A DNA stretch of 64,000 nucleotides from VXNE01 sp965203615 (GCA_965203615.1 OZ241900.1:4092001-4156000), one strand, 5' to 3'; positions 8,481 to 17,356 are shown, counted from the stretch's first letter. The notes: a model not told the origin generated them from the sequence alone. Numbers and translations are program-made.

Positions 8481-8557
8481 AGATCACCTCCTTTACTCAG
8501 TTCAACATGGCGCCACATTATGCGTTTGCCGTGCGTCAAAGCAAGCGTTTATCTGTT

Positions 8558-8950
8558 TTAGTGCGATGGTGGCGCACTGTTGTCTCCGTTTGGGGGCACA
8601 CGGCAGCGAGCGTTTTCGAGCGGATATGCCTTGCCCGAGCGATCGTGAACCAGCACGCATTGGTCGCTCTCCAGCACCAGTTGGAATGTCTCTGGAGGGT
8701 CGAGAATCCGTCCGCTGCCGATCCGCCCTTCCATCGTCTTCGTGACGTGTCGGTCGATCGTCAGGAAGCTTGATTTCGTCAGGGCATCGTCCGCGATAAG
8801 CACGTCCTTGCCCAACGCCGTGGCGACCGCCTGCCGGATGTCAGCGAGGCCCGCCGGCGTCGAGTCCATGATCGCGGCGGGGGCGCCGGCGGACGTCGTC
8901 GCGAAGAGGCCCACGAGCCAAGGCGCTGCCAAGCGTGAGCGTTTCACCAT
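8558..8950 (-). CDS. small exported hypothetical protein coupled to S41 peptidase
   Basis: This 130-aa protein begins MVKRSRLAAPWLVGLFATTSAGAPAA, a clear signal peptide, and no domain is recognised. The mature part contains two cysteines (DQCVLVHD and ENARCRVP), about 17 residues apart, which could form a disulfide in the periplasm. Its ATG overlaps the stop codon of the S41 peptidase (ATGGTGA), so the two are translationally coupled and probably functionally linked. The longer open frame upstream of 8950 is only antisense-like extension through the peptidase gene. Confidence 0.65.
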   Translation of the reverse strand: MVKRSRLAAPWLVGLFATTSAGAPAAIMDSTPAGLADIRQAVATALGKDVLIADDALTKSSFLTIDRHVTKTMEGRIGSGRILDPPETFQLVLESDQCVLVHDRSGKAYPLENARCRVPPNGDNSAPPSH

Positions 8951-11535
8951 CGGTTCTGCAGCCAGATGGACTTTGGCACGATTGCATCCGTCGTGGGCGG
9001 GAGGCCCGCTCCTGCGACGGGCCTGGCGGATCGGAGAGCCGCCGGTGCGGGACACGTCGCGTCCACTCGGTATTGCAGCGCCGCCTTCAGACGCGCCTCG
9101 TCGACATCCCCCAACGCGTGCCCGAAATCGTCGCCGACCACGCAGCCGGGCACGGAGGCACCTTCGTCGCGCCCGGTGCTCTGGGGCGAGAACCCGTCCG
9201 GGTAGTCTCCGAACCCCTTGGCGTTGACGCCCTGGAACTGGATGGAGAAGTACGTCGTTCCGCAATTGTCGGCGGGATAGAAGCCGTACGGCTTGCCGCA
9301 GGTCGTCGTGCCGATCTGGATGACTTCCACATCGATGCCGCGCAGCCCGTTGATGATCGACTCGCTGGCGGAACAGGTCCCGCTGCTCGTGAGTACGAAC
9401 ACCCGCGACAGATCCAGGCTCGGCAGGGCTCGACCCGACGGGACGGAAAGCCCGATCGTCGAGTTGTAGAAGGGGACTGGCGTGAGGACCCTGCCGGTGA
9501 CCGGGTTGAACGTCCGGTGTTTGTCGTTGAAGCGAAGTTCGTCGAATGTCTGTCCCGCGGAAGACGGTCCCACGATCATGTAGGCCATCTGACTGGCGAT
9601 CGCGAGATAACCGCCGCCGTTGTAGCGCAAATCCAGTATCAGGTCGTCGACGCCGGCTCGTTCAAGCTCGGTCACGGCGTCGACCAGTTCCCGTTCCGCG
9701 GTCGCGATGTGATCGTTGAAGACCATGTAGCCGACGCGGCCGGAATCCGTCTCTATGACCTGGTCGCTCTGCACCGGATCGGACGTGATGATGGCCGATG
9801 TGAGCGAAACCGTGCGTGGTTCGCTGGCGCCGAGATCCTGAATCCGGAACTCGTGTGTCTCCCCGGCGCTGTCGGGAAAGAACGCCGCATTCAGAACGGA
9901 TGCGCTGCCGTTGGCCACGGTCGCGCCGTCCGCGGCCAGCAATCGCGCGCCACGACTCAGGTTTGCCCGGGAGGCCGGCGAGTTCGGCTCGACATACGCG
10001 ATCCGATAGTCCCGAGGTGGTCGCCGGGCCAGTGCTGCCAACGCCATCCCGTAGCCCGCGGAAACGCCGGACTGCGAAAGCCCCTCCCACTCTTCGGTGG
10101 AGTAGGTGAAGTGGAACCGGTCGCGGTCCGCGCCCGACGGGGTCGTGGCGAAGGTCTTCATGAGGTCGAAATACCGCTGCGTGGTGTGCAGCACCGGGTC
10201 CACGTCGACGATCTCGTCGTACCAGAGGTAGAGGTCGTTGCTCCAGGATCGCAGCCAGTTGTTTTCGTCGACGAAAGTTCCCTGCCGGTCGGGAAAGTTC
10301 CCGGTGCGCGGATTGGCGCATAGCGCGGCGAAGTCCCGAGCAGGCGGGAAAACGTCCGGTTCCACGGTTCTTCTGCCGTCCAGCGGAAACGGGTCGCGTC
10401 CGTCGGCGACGGTGTCGCCGTCGCTGTCCGGGTTCCGCGGGTCCAGTCCATCCTCGATTTCGGTCAGGTTCGCCAGACCGTCGCCATCGCTGTCCACCTG
10501 CTCCAGTTCGACCGTGTCGGTCACGCCATCGTAGGTGGCCACGAGGTCGTGCATCCGGTCGATCAGTTCATCGCCCGCCGCCGCGTTGGCGAGGTCGAGC
10601 ACCTGGCGGACATGGTTCTGTCGTTCGGCGTTCGCCAGCAACGCTTCGAGTTCCCCCGCCACGACCCGAAGCAGATCGGCCACATCGACGGTCTCTTCGC
10701 CGGCCACCGTGTCGTTTTCGATCAGACTGCCGGACTCGGCAAAAACCGTTGCAAGCACCTCGACGGCGTCGTCGTCCGCATCTTCGCTAATCAGTCCGAG
10801 CAGGCTTGCGTGCAGTATGGTGACAAGGAGCTCGATGTCCGTGTGATCGGCGGCGATGCGTTCGGGCGCATCGGTAAGGTCGACGATGTCAATGCCCGTG
10901 AGGTCGTCTTCCAGGTCGATGTCATGCTGCAGAATCCGCAATAGAAGCACTTCCAGCGCTTCGGCCATCTCCCGGTTCGCTTGATCGATGTTCGAGGCGG
11001 TGAGGCCACCGAGCACGATCGCTCTCTCCACTGCGGCGGTAGTGAACGGCGTGATGTTCACCGGGTCCGGCGTCTCCGATGACGTCGAGGAAACGGCAGC
11101 AGAGAGCGACGCTGACAGCGCCAACCTTTGCCCAAAATCGACACGAGTTCCATCCTTGGCAGCGCAACCATCCAGCAGGTCGCACAGGTAGCGGCTCGTT
11201 TCCTCGTCGTTGGGTCCGACGTTGATGCGCAGGGGTCCCGTGTGATCTGTTTCTACTTCGCGCCCATCAAAGCGACCGTCGTCTCCAGTTTGTGCCACCA
11301 CGAACTCGGTCTCTTCACCGTCCGTCGCGATGCCAAGCAACCGCACCTCGCCGGTCGAGATCAATCCGAGAGCGGCGCGTCCGCCGGGAGTCTCAATCGT
11401 CGCCGCTGCCGGTGGCGGCGGTGGGGGTGCGGGAGGAGGTGCGGGAGGTGGGGGAAACGGGCCCGAGCCTCCACCGCCACAGGCCACCGCCGACAGGGCG
11501 AGTATCAGTGGCAGAACCGTGCGCTTTGGTGCCAT
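8944..11535 (-). CDS. S41 family peptidase, lipoprotein with proline-rich linker and calcium-repeat segment
   Basis: This 863-aa protein starts MAPKRTVLPLILALSAVAC, a signal peptide ending in a lipobox-like AVAC, and is followed by a Gly/Pro-rich linker. About residues 70-400 form a long acidic domain of unknown type. Near residue 420 DSDGDGLANLTEIEDGLDP and PDSDGDTVADGRD are thrombospondin-type-3/dockerin-like Ca-binding repeats. The C-terminal half has a PDZ-like region and the S41 catalytic core: nucleophile Ser in SGTCSASES and general-base Lys in GTTTCGKPYG, with LRYNGGGYLAI. It is probably anchored to a membrane and processes extracytoplasmic proteins. The start at 11535 is chosen for the signal peptide; upstream in-frame sequence looks non-coding. 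Confidence 0.88.
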   Translation of the reverse strand: MAPKRTVLPLILALSAVACGGGGSGPFPPPPAPPPAPPPPPPAAATIETPGGRAALGLISTGEVRLLGIATDGEETEFVVAQTGDDGRFDGREVETDHTGPLRINVGPNDEETSRYLCDLLDGCAAKDGTRVDFGQRLALSASLSAAVSSTSSETPDPVNITPFTTAAVERAIVLGGLTASNIDQANREMAEALEVLLLRILQHDIDLEDDLTGIDIVDLTDAPERIAADHTDIELLVTILHASLLGLISEDADDDAVEVLATVFAESGSLIENDTVAGEETVDVADLLRVVAGELEALLANAERQNHVRQVLDLANAAAGDELIDRMHDLVATYDGVTDTVELEQVDSDGDGLANLTEIEDGLDPRNPDSDGDTVADGRDPFPLDGRRTVEPDVFPPARDFAALCANPRTGNFPDRQGTFVDENNWLRSWSNDLYLWYDEIVDVDPVLHTTQRYFDLMKTFATTPSGADRDRFHFTYSTEEWEGLSQSGVSAGYGMALAALARRPPRDYRIAYVEPNSPASRANLSRGARLLAADGATVANGSASVLNAAFFPDSAGETHEFRIQDLGASEPRTVSLTSAIITSDPVQSDQVIETDSGRVGYMVFNDHIATAERELVDAVTELERAGVDDLILDLRYNGGGYLAIASQMAYMIVGPSSAGQTFDELRFNDKHRTFNPVTGRVLTPVPFYNSTIGLSVPSGRALPSLDLSRVFVLTSSGTCSASESIINGLRGIDVEVIQIGTTTCGKPYGFYPADNCGTTYFSIQFQGVNAKGFGDYPDGFSPQSTGRDEGASVPGCVVGDDFGHALGDVDEARLKAALQYRVDATCPAPAALRSARPVAGAGLPPTTDAIVPKSIWLQNRW

Positions 11536-11954
11536 AGCGCGAATTGACAATAGTTGGGGCGAGCGTGCCCCACTGCTGCAGGGGTCCATTGTGGATTTCC
11601 TCAAACAGTCAGGCCGGCTTGTTCGGGTTCCCCGGACACGTTGTTCCTCCGCAGAGTCTGATCCAGGTGGCGAAGGAATCGAGGAACGGCCATGCGTCAC
11701 CGGTGTTCTTTGCCATTTTGCTTGGAGATCATAGTCGCGACGAGTATGAGAGCAAGGACGGCGAGGGGAGACAGGCGATGCCGGCCGCTACCATGGACAT
11801 GAAGCATGGCCGGATTTGAGTCAGAGTCAGGGCGACATCCTGTGGCAGGCCATCCGAGGCGAACGAGCAAACTTAACAGGACCTGCCAAGAAGTGGGGGT
11901 CGACAGGCACGCTTGTCGCGGTCCGTGCCGACTACGCGTCACACCCGTTGCCAT
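11536..11954. other. 419-bp intergenic region, no gene recognised
   Basis: This stretch lies between the S41 peptidase start and the end of the ZIP transporter gene. Short open frames exist on both strands, but none shows a recognisable domain or a convincing ribosome-binding site. It should contain the promoter of the peptidase operon. No clear -35/-10 pair or terminator could be picked out. Confidence 0.5.
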
Positions 11955-12785
11955 TCAGTGAGTCTCGCCACCATGGCCGGCCATCGCCTCGACGAAGTAG
12001 AGCGCGTACGCGAGCGTGACGCCGACCAGGATCGCGGCCAGGAGCTTCCCGCGGTCGTGGCGGTGGAAGTGGATCTCCGGTAGCAGATCGCTCAGCGAGA
12101 TGCACAGAAACGCACCAACCGCGAACGCAAGCCCATATCCGATCGCCGGGCCTTCCCGTACCGCGTCCAGCATGCCCGCGCCGAAATAGCTCGACACTGC
12201 GGCGAGGGGACAGATGAGCGCATAGCCGACATTGGCCGCGAGCCGCATGCGGCGTGCTTTGCCTTCATGCTTCATAATCCCGGTGATCGAAAACGCGTCC
12301 AGTGGCTTGTGAAGCAGTATCGCGAGACAGACGCCAAGCCCGGGCAGCACTCCCTCCTCAGTCAGACCAATGCGTACGCTTGCCCCGAGAGCGACTCCTT
12401 CGCTGACCGCATGCAGGCCAAGGCCCAAGGCAATCCCGACCAGCCTGGGGCCCTTGCCCCGCGGATACTCGTGTACGCTGGACTCGTCGCTGAAATCGTG
12501 CTGATGGAATTGGAATACGCGCAGCAAGATAACCATGGCGATCATCCCCGCCACGACCCACAGCATTGCAGTGTTTACTGCCCCAGGCTCGGGAATCCGC
12601 TCGAGGCTGTGGGGGAGGAGGTGGAACAGCGCGATCCCCAGGATAAAGCCGGCGACCAGGCTCATCACGAGCTGGGTGCGCATGTGTGTCATCGCGCCGT
12701 ATTCGGATAGCCGCCCGCCGATCACCGACGCGGCGAACACAGCCCCCGAATAGGTGGCCAATAGCACCGGCGGGGAGGCGTCCAC
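11955..12785 (-). CDS. ZIP family divalent metal transporter
   Basis: This 276-aa inner-membrane transporter has about eight hydrophobic segments. The metal-binding signature helices are present: GLGLHAVSEGVALG (His and Glu of TM4) and HKPLDAFSITG (TM5). A His-rich stretch EIHFHRHD lies between later helices, and FQFHQHDF may act as a cytoplasmic metal-sensing loop. ZIP proteins import Zn, Fe or Mn. The start is GTG at 12785 with CGGAG just upstream; TM1 (VLLATYSGAVFAASVIGG) follows directly, so little can be missing. Metal specificity cannot be read from the sequence. Confidence 0.9.
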   Translation of the reverse strand: MDASPPVLLATYSGAVFAASVIGGRLSEYGAMTHMRTQLVMSLVAGFILGIALFHLLPHSLERIPEPGAVNTAMLWVVAGMIAMVILLRVFQFHQHDFSDESSVHEYPRGKGPRLVGIALGLGLHAVSEGVALGASVRIGLTEEGVLPGLGVCLAILLHKPLDAFSITGIMKHEGKARRMRLAANVGYALICPLAAVSSYFGAGMLDAVREGPAIGYGLAFAVGAFLCISLSDLLPEIHFHRHDRGKLLAAILVGVTLAYALYFVEAMAGHGGETH

Positions 12786-12797
12786 TGCTCCGGGGAA

Positions 12798-12995
12798 CTA
12801 GAAAAACAGCGCGAGCAGCACGCTGCGGGCCGCCACTCCGCCCGCAATGGAACCCGCCGCACCGATCGTTCTCGAGGCGGTTCCCCTGTAAGCCATGGTC
12901 AACGTCTGGCCCGCTACCGTGAACAGGACTGCGGTGCGGTCGGCGCGCGTTTGCGCGCTTCTGTCGGTGGCAACTGGAAAATGGGTCCCTCTCAT
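12798..12995 (-). CDS. possible small hypothetical protein upstream of ZIP transporter
   Basis: This open frame of 65 codons ends 12 bp before the ZIP transporter start and would be co-transcribed with it. The C-terminal part (GSIAGGVAARSVLLALFF) is hydrophobic, like one membrane segment. No family is recognised, and it could be a chance frame in the 240-bp gap between the E2 gene and the ZIP gene. Confidence 0.25.
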   Translation of the reverse strand: MRGTHFPVATDRSAQTRADRTAVLFTVAGQTLTMAYRGTASRTIGAAGSIAGGVAARSVLLALFF

Positions 12996-13025
12996 GGCGG
13001 TCTCTGCGGGGCGACTGTCTCCAGC

Positions 13026-14354
13026 TCAGACCAGCAGCCGGAAAGGTGCCTCCAGGTATTCTCGCACCTCTACGAGGTACTCGGCAGCGGGCGCGCCGTC
13101 GAGGACACGGTGGTCCCACGTGAGGGACAGGCGCAGGAACTTGCGCTGCACCGGCGTATCGCCTTGCCATGCGACGCCGTCATAGATGCGCCCGACCCCT
13201 AGAATGCCGGATTGCGGCGTGTTCAGGATCGGGGTGAACGTGTCGACGCCGTACATGCCGAGGGAGGTGACGGTGAACGTCCCGCCGCTCATGTCGTCGA
13301 GGCCGAGCCGACCGCTTCTGGCCCGTTCGGCCAGCTCGCGGGATTCGCCCGCAATGGTCTTCAGGTCCTTGGCATGGGCATCGCGAATGACGGGCACGAC
13401 CAGCCCTTCCTCAAGGGCCACGGCCATGCCCATGTGCACCGCGTCGTGGTGCAGGATCACGTCGTCGGCGAGGGTCGCATGCATGCGCGGGTGCCTTGTC
13501 AGCGCCTTGGCTGCCGCCAGCATGATGATGTCGGTGTAGCTTGGACGAACCCCGTCTGATTCCCATTCGGCGACGAGCTGGGTTCTGAGCTTCACGGCGT
13601 CTTCCATGTCGACTTCCATCTCCATGGTGAGCTGCGCCGTGTCGCGAAGGCTCGCAAACATGCGTTCCGCGATAGTGCGCCGCATGCCACTCATTGGTTC
13701 CTGGGCGGGAGCGGCCTCGGCGGCGCGTTCGACATCATCCAGCGTGATGCGTCCGCCGGGGCCTGTACCTTCCACTGCATCGATATCGACCCCCAGTTCG
13801 CCGGCCAGTCTGCGGGCCGCGGGCGATGACGGCCGTCGGCGCCTGGGCGCTTCCTGCGCTTCGGCCTTGGCCTTGGCGGCCTGGGCGGTCACGTCGCCTT
13901 CGGTGATGCGGCCTCGCGGACCCGTGCCTTCGACGTCGGCCAGGTCCACATCGAGTTCCGCCGCCAGCCGCCGCGCGGCCGGGGAGGCCGCGGGGCGTCG
14001 GCCAGCCGGGCGTTTCGGCGCAGGCGCGGCTGCCGCCGGAGCAGGCGCTTTCTTTTCTTCGGCCGGCTCTTCGCCGGGCAATGGGGTGGGAGTTGGCAGG
14101 ACATCAGGGATAGTCTCGTCGGGTGCGAACACAAAGCCGATGACGTCGCCGGGTCCGAGTTCCGTGCCTGCGGGCACAAGGTGCTTGACGGTACCGGTGG
14201 CTTCCGCATCCACATCCATGTTCACCTTTTCGGTTTCGAGGCGATAGAGCATTTCGCCCTTCTGCACCTGGTCGCCGTCGGCGATAAACCACTCTTCGAC
14301 ACTGCCCTCGGTCATGGTCATACCGACCTTGAGCAATCGGACTTCAACCGGCAT
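13026..14354 (-). CDS. acoC: dihydrolipoamide acyltransferase (E2) of acetoin dehydrogenase-type complex, two E3-binding domains
   Basis: This 442-aa E2 transfers the acyl group from lipoate to CoA. An N-terminal lipoyl domain (residues 1-80) carries the lipoylated lysine in ETEKVNM, followed by a Pro/Ala-rich linker. Two peripheral subunit-binding domains follow in tandem, SPAARRLAAELDVDLADVEGTGPRGRI (about 120-155) and SPAARRLAGELGVDIDAVEGTGPGGRI (about 175-210). The catalytic domain ends with DHRVLDGAPAA, the HxxxDG active site. It overlaps acoX by 11 nt and is last in the E1 alpha-E1 beta-AcoX-E2 operon. The duplicated binding domain is unusual. Acetoin is preferred over pyruvate as substrate because of AcoX. 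Confidence 0.88.
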   Translation of the reverse strand: MPVEVRLLKVGMTMTEGSVEEWFIADGDQVQKGEMLYRLETEKVNMDVDAEATGTVKHLVPAGTELGPGDVIGFVFAPDETIPDVLPTPTPLPGEEPAEEKKAPAPAAAAPAPKRPAGRRPAASPAARRLAAELDVDLADVEGTGPRGRITEGDVTAQAAKAKAEAQEAPRRRRPSSPAARRLAGELGVDIDAVEGTGPGGRITLDDVERAAEAAPAQEPMSGMRRTIAERMFASLRDTAQLTMEMEVDMEDAVKLRTQLVAEWESDGVRPSYTDIIMLAAAKALTRHPRMHATLADDVILHHDAVHMGMAVALEEGLVVPVIRDAHAKDLKTIAGESRELAERARSGRLGLDDMSGGTFTVTSLGMYGVDTFTPILNTPQSGILGVGRIYDGVAWQGDTPVQRKFLRLSLTWDHRVLDGAPAAEYLVEVREYLEAPFRLLV

Positions 14355-15363
14355 GACGAACTCCCTCTGCGGTTGGAAAAAGCATGGCGCCGTCGCGGGC
14401 CGCCACTTCCAGTGTGGACTTGATATCGATGACGCGGGGACCGTCGCGGCGCGCGGTGAGCGTTGCGCGTTGTCCCGGCTTCATCACGCGTTCGCGCTCG
14501 CCGTCGAAGGCAAGCACGCAGGGTCCGACGACTTCCACTGTCTCGTCGAGATCGATTCGGCGCGCGGCGGCGATGGGGATGTCGTCGAACCGTCCGGGAG
14601 CGATAGGCGCTCGGACGTGCCACTGCGCCGGTCCTCCCCTCGCCGTGAACTCGACCACAAAGGCTCCATCGTCGCTGTCGGAAAGCGGCTCTATCAGGCC
14701 CGCGATGGACGTGATTCCCACGGCGGACGGGATGGCGCGGGTGAGCACGGCCGCGATCAGCCGGTCGCCGGACAAGAGCGCGCGGGCGCCGACGAAACGG
14801 TCGTCGGTCGCAACCGCGTCGATCAGGGCCATGTCGTCGGCTTCGCCCTCGATGCCGACATGGATAACCTTGACCTGCGGGGCGACATCACGCAGCGCGA
14901 CTCTCCCCGACGCCACGAGAGCGGCGGCGGCGCCCGCGGCCGAGCCTTCCTGCATGCCCGGGAATACATTGTTGGTTCCCGTCGAGATCGGAACGAGCGG
15001 CGCGTCGAGCCAACCCTTGGCCAGCGCCCGGTTGGTACCGTCGCCGCCCAGTGAGATGACTGCTCCGCAGGATGCCTTCCGCATGGCCGCCGCCGCGTGG
15101 ATCGTGTCCTGGGCGTTGCCATAGCGCGGGCCGGCGATCGGTGTCCCCTCAACGCCCGCGGTTGCGACCGCGCTGCGGGCGATAGCACGCAAATCGTCGA
15201 GATACAGGACGGAGGGATCGGCGTCCGCGGCCGCGATGCCCGCGAGACAGCGCGCGACCACAGCGCGTTTTTCCTGGTTGTCGAACACCGACGCGCCAGC
15301 GGCGACGCGGCGGATGTCCTTGCCGGAGTCGGGATTCGCCGCGAGGCCGACAAGGCAGGTCAT
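14344..15363 (-). CDS. acoX: AcoX-like ATP-NAD kinase family protein
   Basis: This 339-aa protein belongs to the NAD kinase/diacylglycerol kinase-like fold, with the nucleotide-binding GGDGTNR motif near residue 110. It follows the two E1 genes, as AcoX does in acetoin catabolic operons. The biochemical role of AcoX is not established; NAD-kinase-like activity is suspected from the fold. The start MTCLVGLAANPDSGKDIRR at 15363 begins at the conserved GLxxNPxSGKD strand and lies 10 bp after the E1 beta stop. The gene runs 11 nt into the E2 gene, indicating translational coupling. Confidence 0.85.
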   Translation of the reverse strand: MTCLVGLAANPDSGKDIRRVAAGASVFDNQEKRAVVARCLAGIAAADADPSVLYLDDLRAIARSAVATAGVEGTPIAGPRYGNAQDTIHAAAAMRKASCGAVISLGGDGTNRALAKGWLDAPLVPISTGTNNVFPGMQEGSAAGAAAALVASGRVALRDVAPQVKVIHVGIEGEADDMALIDAVATDDRFVGARALLSGDRLIAAVLTRAIPSAVGITSIAGLIEPLSDSDDGAFVVEFTARGGPAQWHVRAPIAPGRFDDIPIAAARRIDLDETVEVVGPCVLAFDGERERVMKPGQRATLTARRDGPRVIDIKSTLEVAARDGAMLFPTAEGVRHAG

Positions 15364-15373
15364 GCGGGCAACA

Positions 15374-16372
15374 TCAAAGCCCGAGCAACTCGGTTGCCGA
15401 GGCAACTATCTTGTCGGCGTTGGGTACGAAGCTCTGTTCCAGGGAGGGGCTGAAAGGCACCGGCGAGAATGGGGCGCCGACTCGGCCAACGGGCGCGTCG
15501 AGATGGTCGAATGCCAGTTCCTGCACCTGCGCGGCAATCTCGCCGCCCATGCCGCCGAAACGCACCGCCTCGTGGACGACCATGGCGTTGTGGGTCTTCT
15601 CCACGGAAGCGACCAGCGTATCCGTGTCCATGGGCTGCAGGGATCGCAGGTCGATCACCTCGGTGTCGACTCCCTGTTCCGCCAGGGTCTCCGCGGCACT
15701 CATGGATTCGTGAACCATCCGGCTGTAGCTGATAATGGTGAAGTCGGTGCCCGGCCGCACGACGTTGGCCTCGCCGATGGGTACGGTGTACGCCCCTTCC
15801 GGCACCTCGCCGGTCAGCGCCAGGGATGCCTTGTTCATGACCACGAAAACAGGATTGTCATCGCGCGATGCGGCGATCAACAGGCCCTTGGCGTCGTACG
15901 GCGTCGACGGCATCACGACCTTGAGTCCGGGGATGTGGCAGATCCACGACTCGAGGCATTGCGAGTGCTGGGCCGCCATCGAGTTCCTGGCGCCGCACAT
16001 GGTGGTGATCGTGATCGGCAGCGTCGCGCGGCCGCCGAACATGTAGCGCATCTTCGCCATCTGGTTCGTGACCTCGTCCATGCACTCGCCGAGGAAGTCC
16101 ATGAACATGATGTCGACGATCGGGCGCAGGCCGGCGGCCGCAGCGCCGACGCCCAAGCCGATGATGCCTTCCTCGCTGATGGGCGTGTTGACGATCCGGT
16201 CGGGGCCGAACTCGTCGAGCAGCCCCCTGTAGATGCCGAACACGCTGCCGGCGCCGGCGACATCCTCGCCGGCGATGAACGCGTCGGGTTCTTCGTTAAG
16301 GATGGTCTCCGCCGCCTCCTTGACGGCGAGGACGTAGCTCAGTTCTCGTTTTCCGTTTTCTGTTTCGGCCAT
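15374..16372 (-). CDS. acoB: acetoin/2-oxoacid dehydrogenase E1 component, beta subunit
   Basis: This 332-aa beta subunit of the heterotetrameric ThDP-dependent E1 has GEDVAGAGSVFGIYRGL near residue 40, DRIVNTPISEEGIIGLGVGAA, FMDFLGECMDEVTNQMAK and the C-terminal VDTEVIDLRSLQPMD segment that are characteristic. It binds the diphosphate/aminopyrimidine half-site together with the alpha subunit. It starts 12 bp after the alpha gene and is followed at 10 bp by acoX. The assignment to acetoin rather than pyruvate dehydrogenase depends on operon context. Confidence 0.9.
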   Translation of the reverse strand: MAETENGKRELSYVLAVKEAAETILNEEPDAFIAGEDVAGAGSVFGIYRGLLDEFGPDRIVNTPISEEGIIGLGVGAAAAGLRPIVDIMFMDFLGECMDEVTNQMAKMRYMFGGRATLPITITTMCGARNSMAAQHSQCLESWICHIPGLKVVMPSTPYDAKGLLIAASRDDNPVFVVMNKASLALTGEVPEGAYTVPIGEANVVRPGTDFTIISYSRMVHESMSAAETLAEQGVDTEVIDLRSLQPMDTDTLVASVEKTHNAMVVHEAVRFGGMGGEIAAQVQELAFDHLDAPVGRVGAPFSPVPFSPSLEQSFVPNADKIVASATELLGL

Positions 16373-16384
16373 CGTGTTTCTCGC

Positions 16385-17356
16385 TTATGCGTATACGTCG
16401 TCGAGGAGGGCGTCGGGGTCGGGCATCGGGCTCGCCTTGGCGAACTCGACTGCGGCTTCCACTTCGCTGGCGATTTCGTTGTGCACTTCCTTCGCCGCTT
16501 CGGCGGACAGGACGCCCTGTTCCGCGAGCCGCGCCTCGTACATCTCGATCGGATCCCGTTTCATCCACTCGGCGAGTTCCTCGTCCGTGCGGTACGTGCG
16601 GCCCATGCCGCGCCTGCCGACATGGTCATAGAACCGGTAGGTCTTGCACTCCAGCAGCGTAGGACCGTCGCCGGCCCTGGCGCGCTCGACCGCCGCGCCC
16701 GCCGCCTCGTACACGGCCATGACATCCATGCCGTCGACGATGACGCCGGGCATGCCATACCCCGGGGCGCGGTCAGCGACGTCGGCGATGGCCTGGTGGT
16801 CGCGTTGTGGCGTGTATTCACCGAATCCGTTGTTCTCGCAGACGAACAGCACCGGCAGTTTGTAGAGCGCGGCCATGTTGGCGGCTTCGTGGAAAGCGCC
16901 TTCGTTGCTCGCGCCGTCGCCGAAAAACGTGGCGGCGACGTTGCCGTTCTTCTTGTACTTGTTGGCGAAGCCGGCGCCCATGGCGATGGGCGGTCCGCCG
17001 CCGACGATGCCGTTGGCGCCGAGCATCCCGATTTCGAGGTTGGAGACATGCATGCTGCCTCCCTTGCCCTTGCAGTAGCCGTCAACGCGCCCGAACAGCT
17101 CCGCGAACATCCTGTCGAACTCGCCGCCCTTGGCGATAAGGTGGCCGTGGCCACGATGCGTGCTGGTGATCTGGTCTTCGTCCGTCAGGTGCGCCATGAC
17201 GCCCACGGCAACCGCTTCTTCGCCGACATAGAGGTGAAGGGCGCCGGGAATGAAACCGTTCTCCGCCATTCGGCCCGCCTCGTTCTCGAAGTGCCGGATC
17301 CGCACCATGCGCCGATGGATGTCGAGCAATACTTCGTCGGTAGGTTGTGTAGTCAC
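16385..17356 (-). CDS. acoA: acetoin/2-oxoacid dehydrogenase E1 component, alpha subunit
   Basis: This 323-aa ThDP-binding alpha subunit contains GDGASNEGAFHEAANMAALY...CENN, the GDG-x(n)-N thiamin diphosphate motif (about residues 145-175). Also visible are the phosphate-contacting HRGHGH and GRVDGYCKGKGGSMH region, and THRGHG near residue 66. It is the first gene of the aco-type operon, so the promoter should lie in the 80-200 bp before 17356. No regulator of the AcoR kind and no E3 gene is present in the window; E3 is presumably supplied from elsewhere. Confidence 0.9.
   Translation of the reverse strand: MTTQPTDEVLLDIHRRMVRIRHFENEAGRMAENGFIPGALHLYVGEEAVAVGVMAHLTDEDQITSTHRGHGHLIAKGGEFDRMFAELFGRVDGYCKGKGGSMHVSNLEIGMLGANGIVGGGPPIAMGAGFANKYKKNGNVAATFFGDGASNEGAFHEAANMAALYKLPVLFVCENNGFGEYTPQRDHQAIADVADRAPGYGMPGVIVDGMDVMAVYEAAGAAVERARAGDGPTLLECKTYRFYDHVGRRGMGRTYRTDEELAEWMKRDPIEMYEARLAEQGVLSAEAAKEVHNEIASEVEAAVEFAKASPMPDPDALLDDVYA

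Larger units (their letters stand above)
8321..8508 (-). ncRNA. candidate small structured transcript with embedded 11-codon ORF
   Basis: On the minus strand there is a possible promoter (TTGCTT, 16-bp spacer, CATAAT, just upstream of 8508). It is followed within about 15 nt by a perfect Shine-Dalgarno, then an 11-codon ORF, several short hairpins and a strong intrinsic terminator at 8357-8321. Hairpins visible include GGAG/CTCC inside the mini-ORF, TCGGG/CCCGA with loop GGGA, and CCGCG/CGCGG with loop AAGGA. The total would be about 190 nt. GGA occurs repeatedly and in hairpin loops, as in CsrA-binding sRNAs, but this is only one possible reading. It could also be the 3' end of the upstream peptidase transcript. 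Confidence 0.4.

Noticed and set aside
8479..8494. Possible 3' end of a 16S rRNA gene (GATCACCTCCTTT on plus strand)
   Set aside because: The flanking bases do not match 16S helix 45 or any neighbouring rRNA sequence. It is better explained as a Shine-Dalgarno on the minus strand.
11697..11954. Short minus-strand open frame ending LAVLALILVATMISKQNGKEHR
   Set aside because: It has no start context, no ribosome-binding site and no domain; the hydrophobic end could be chance.
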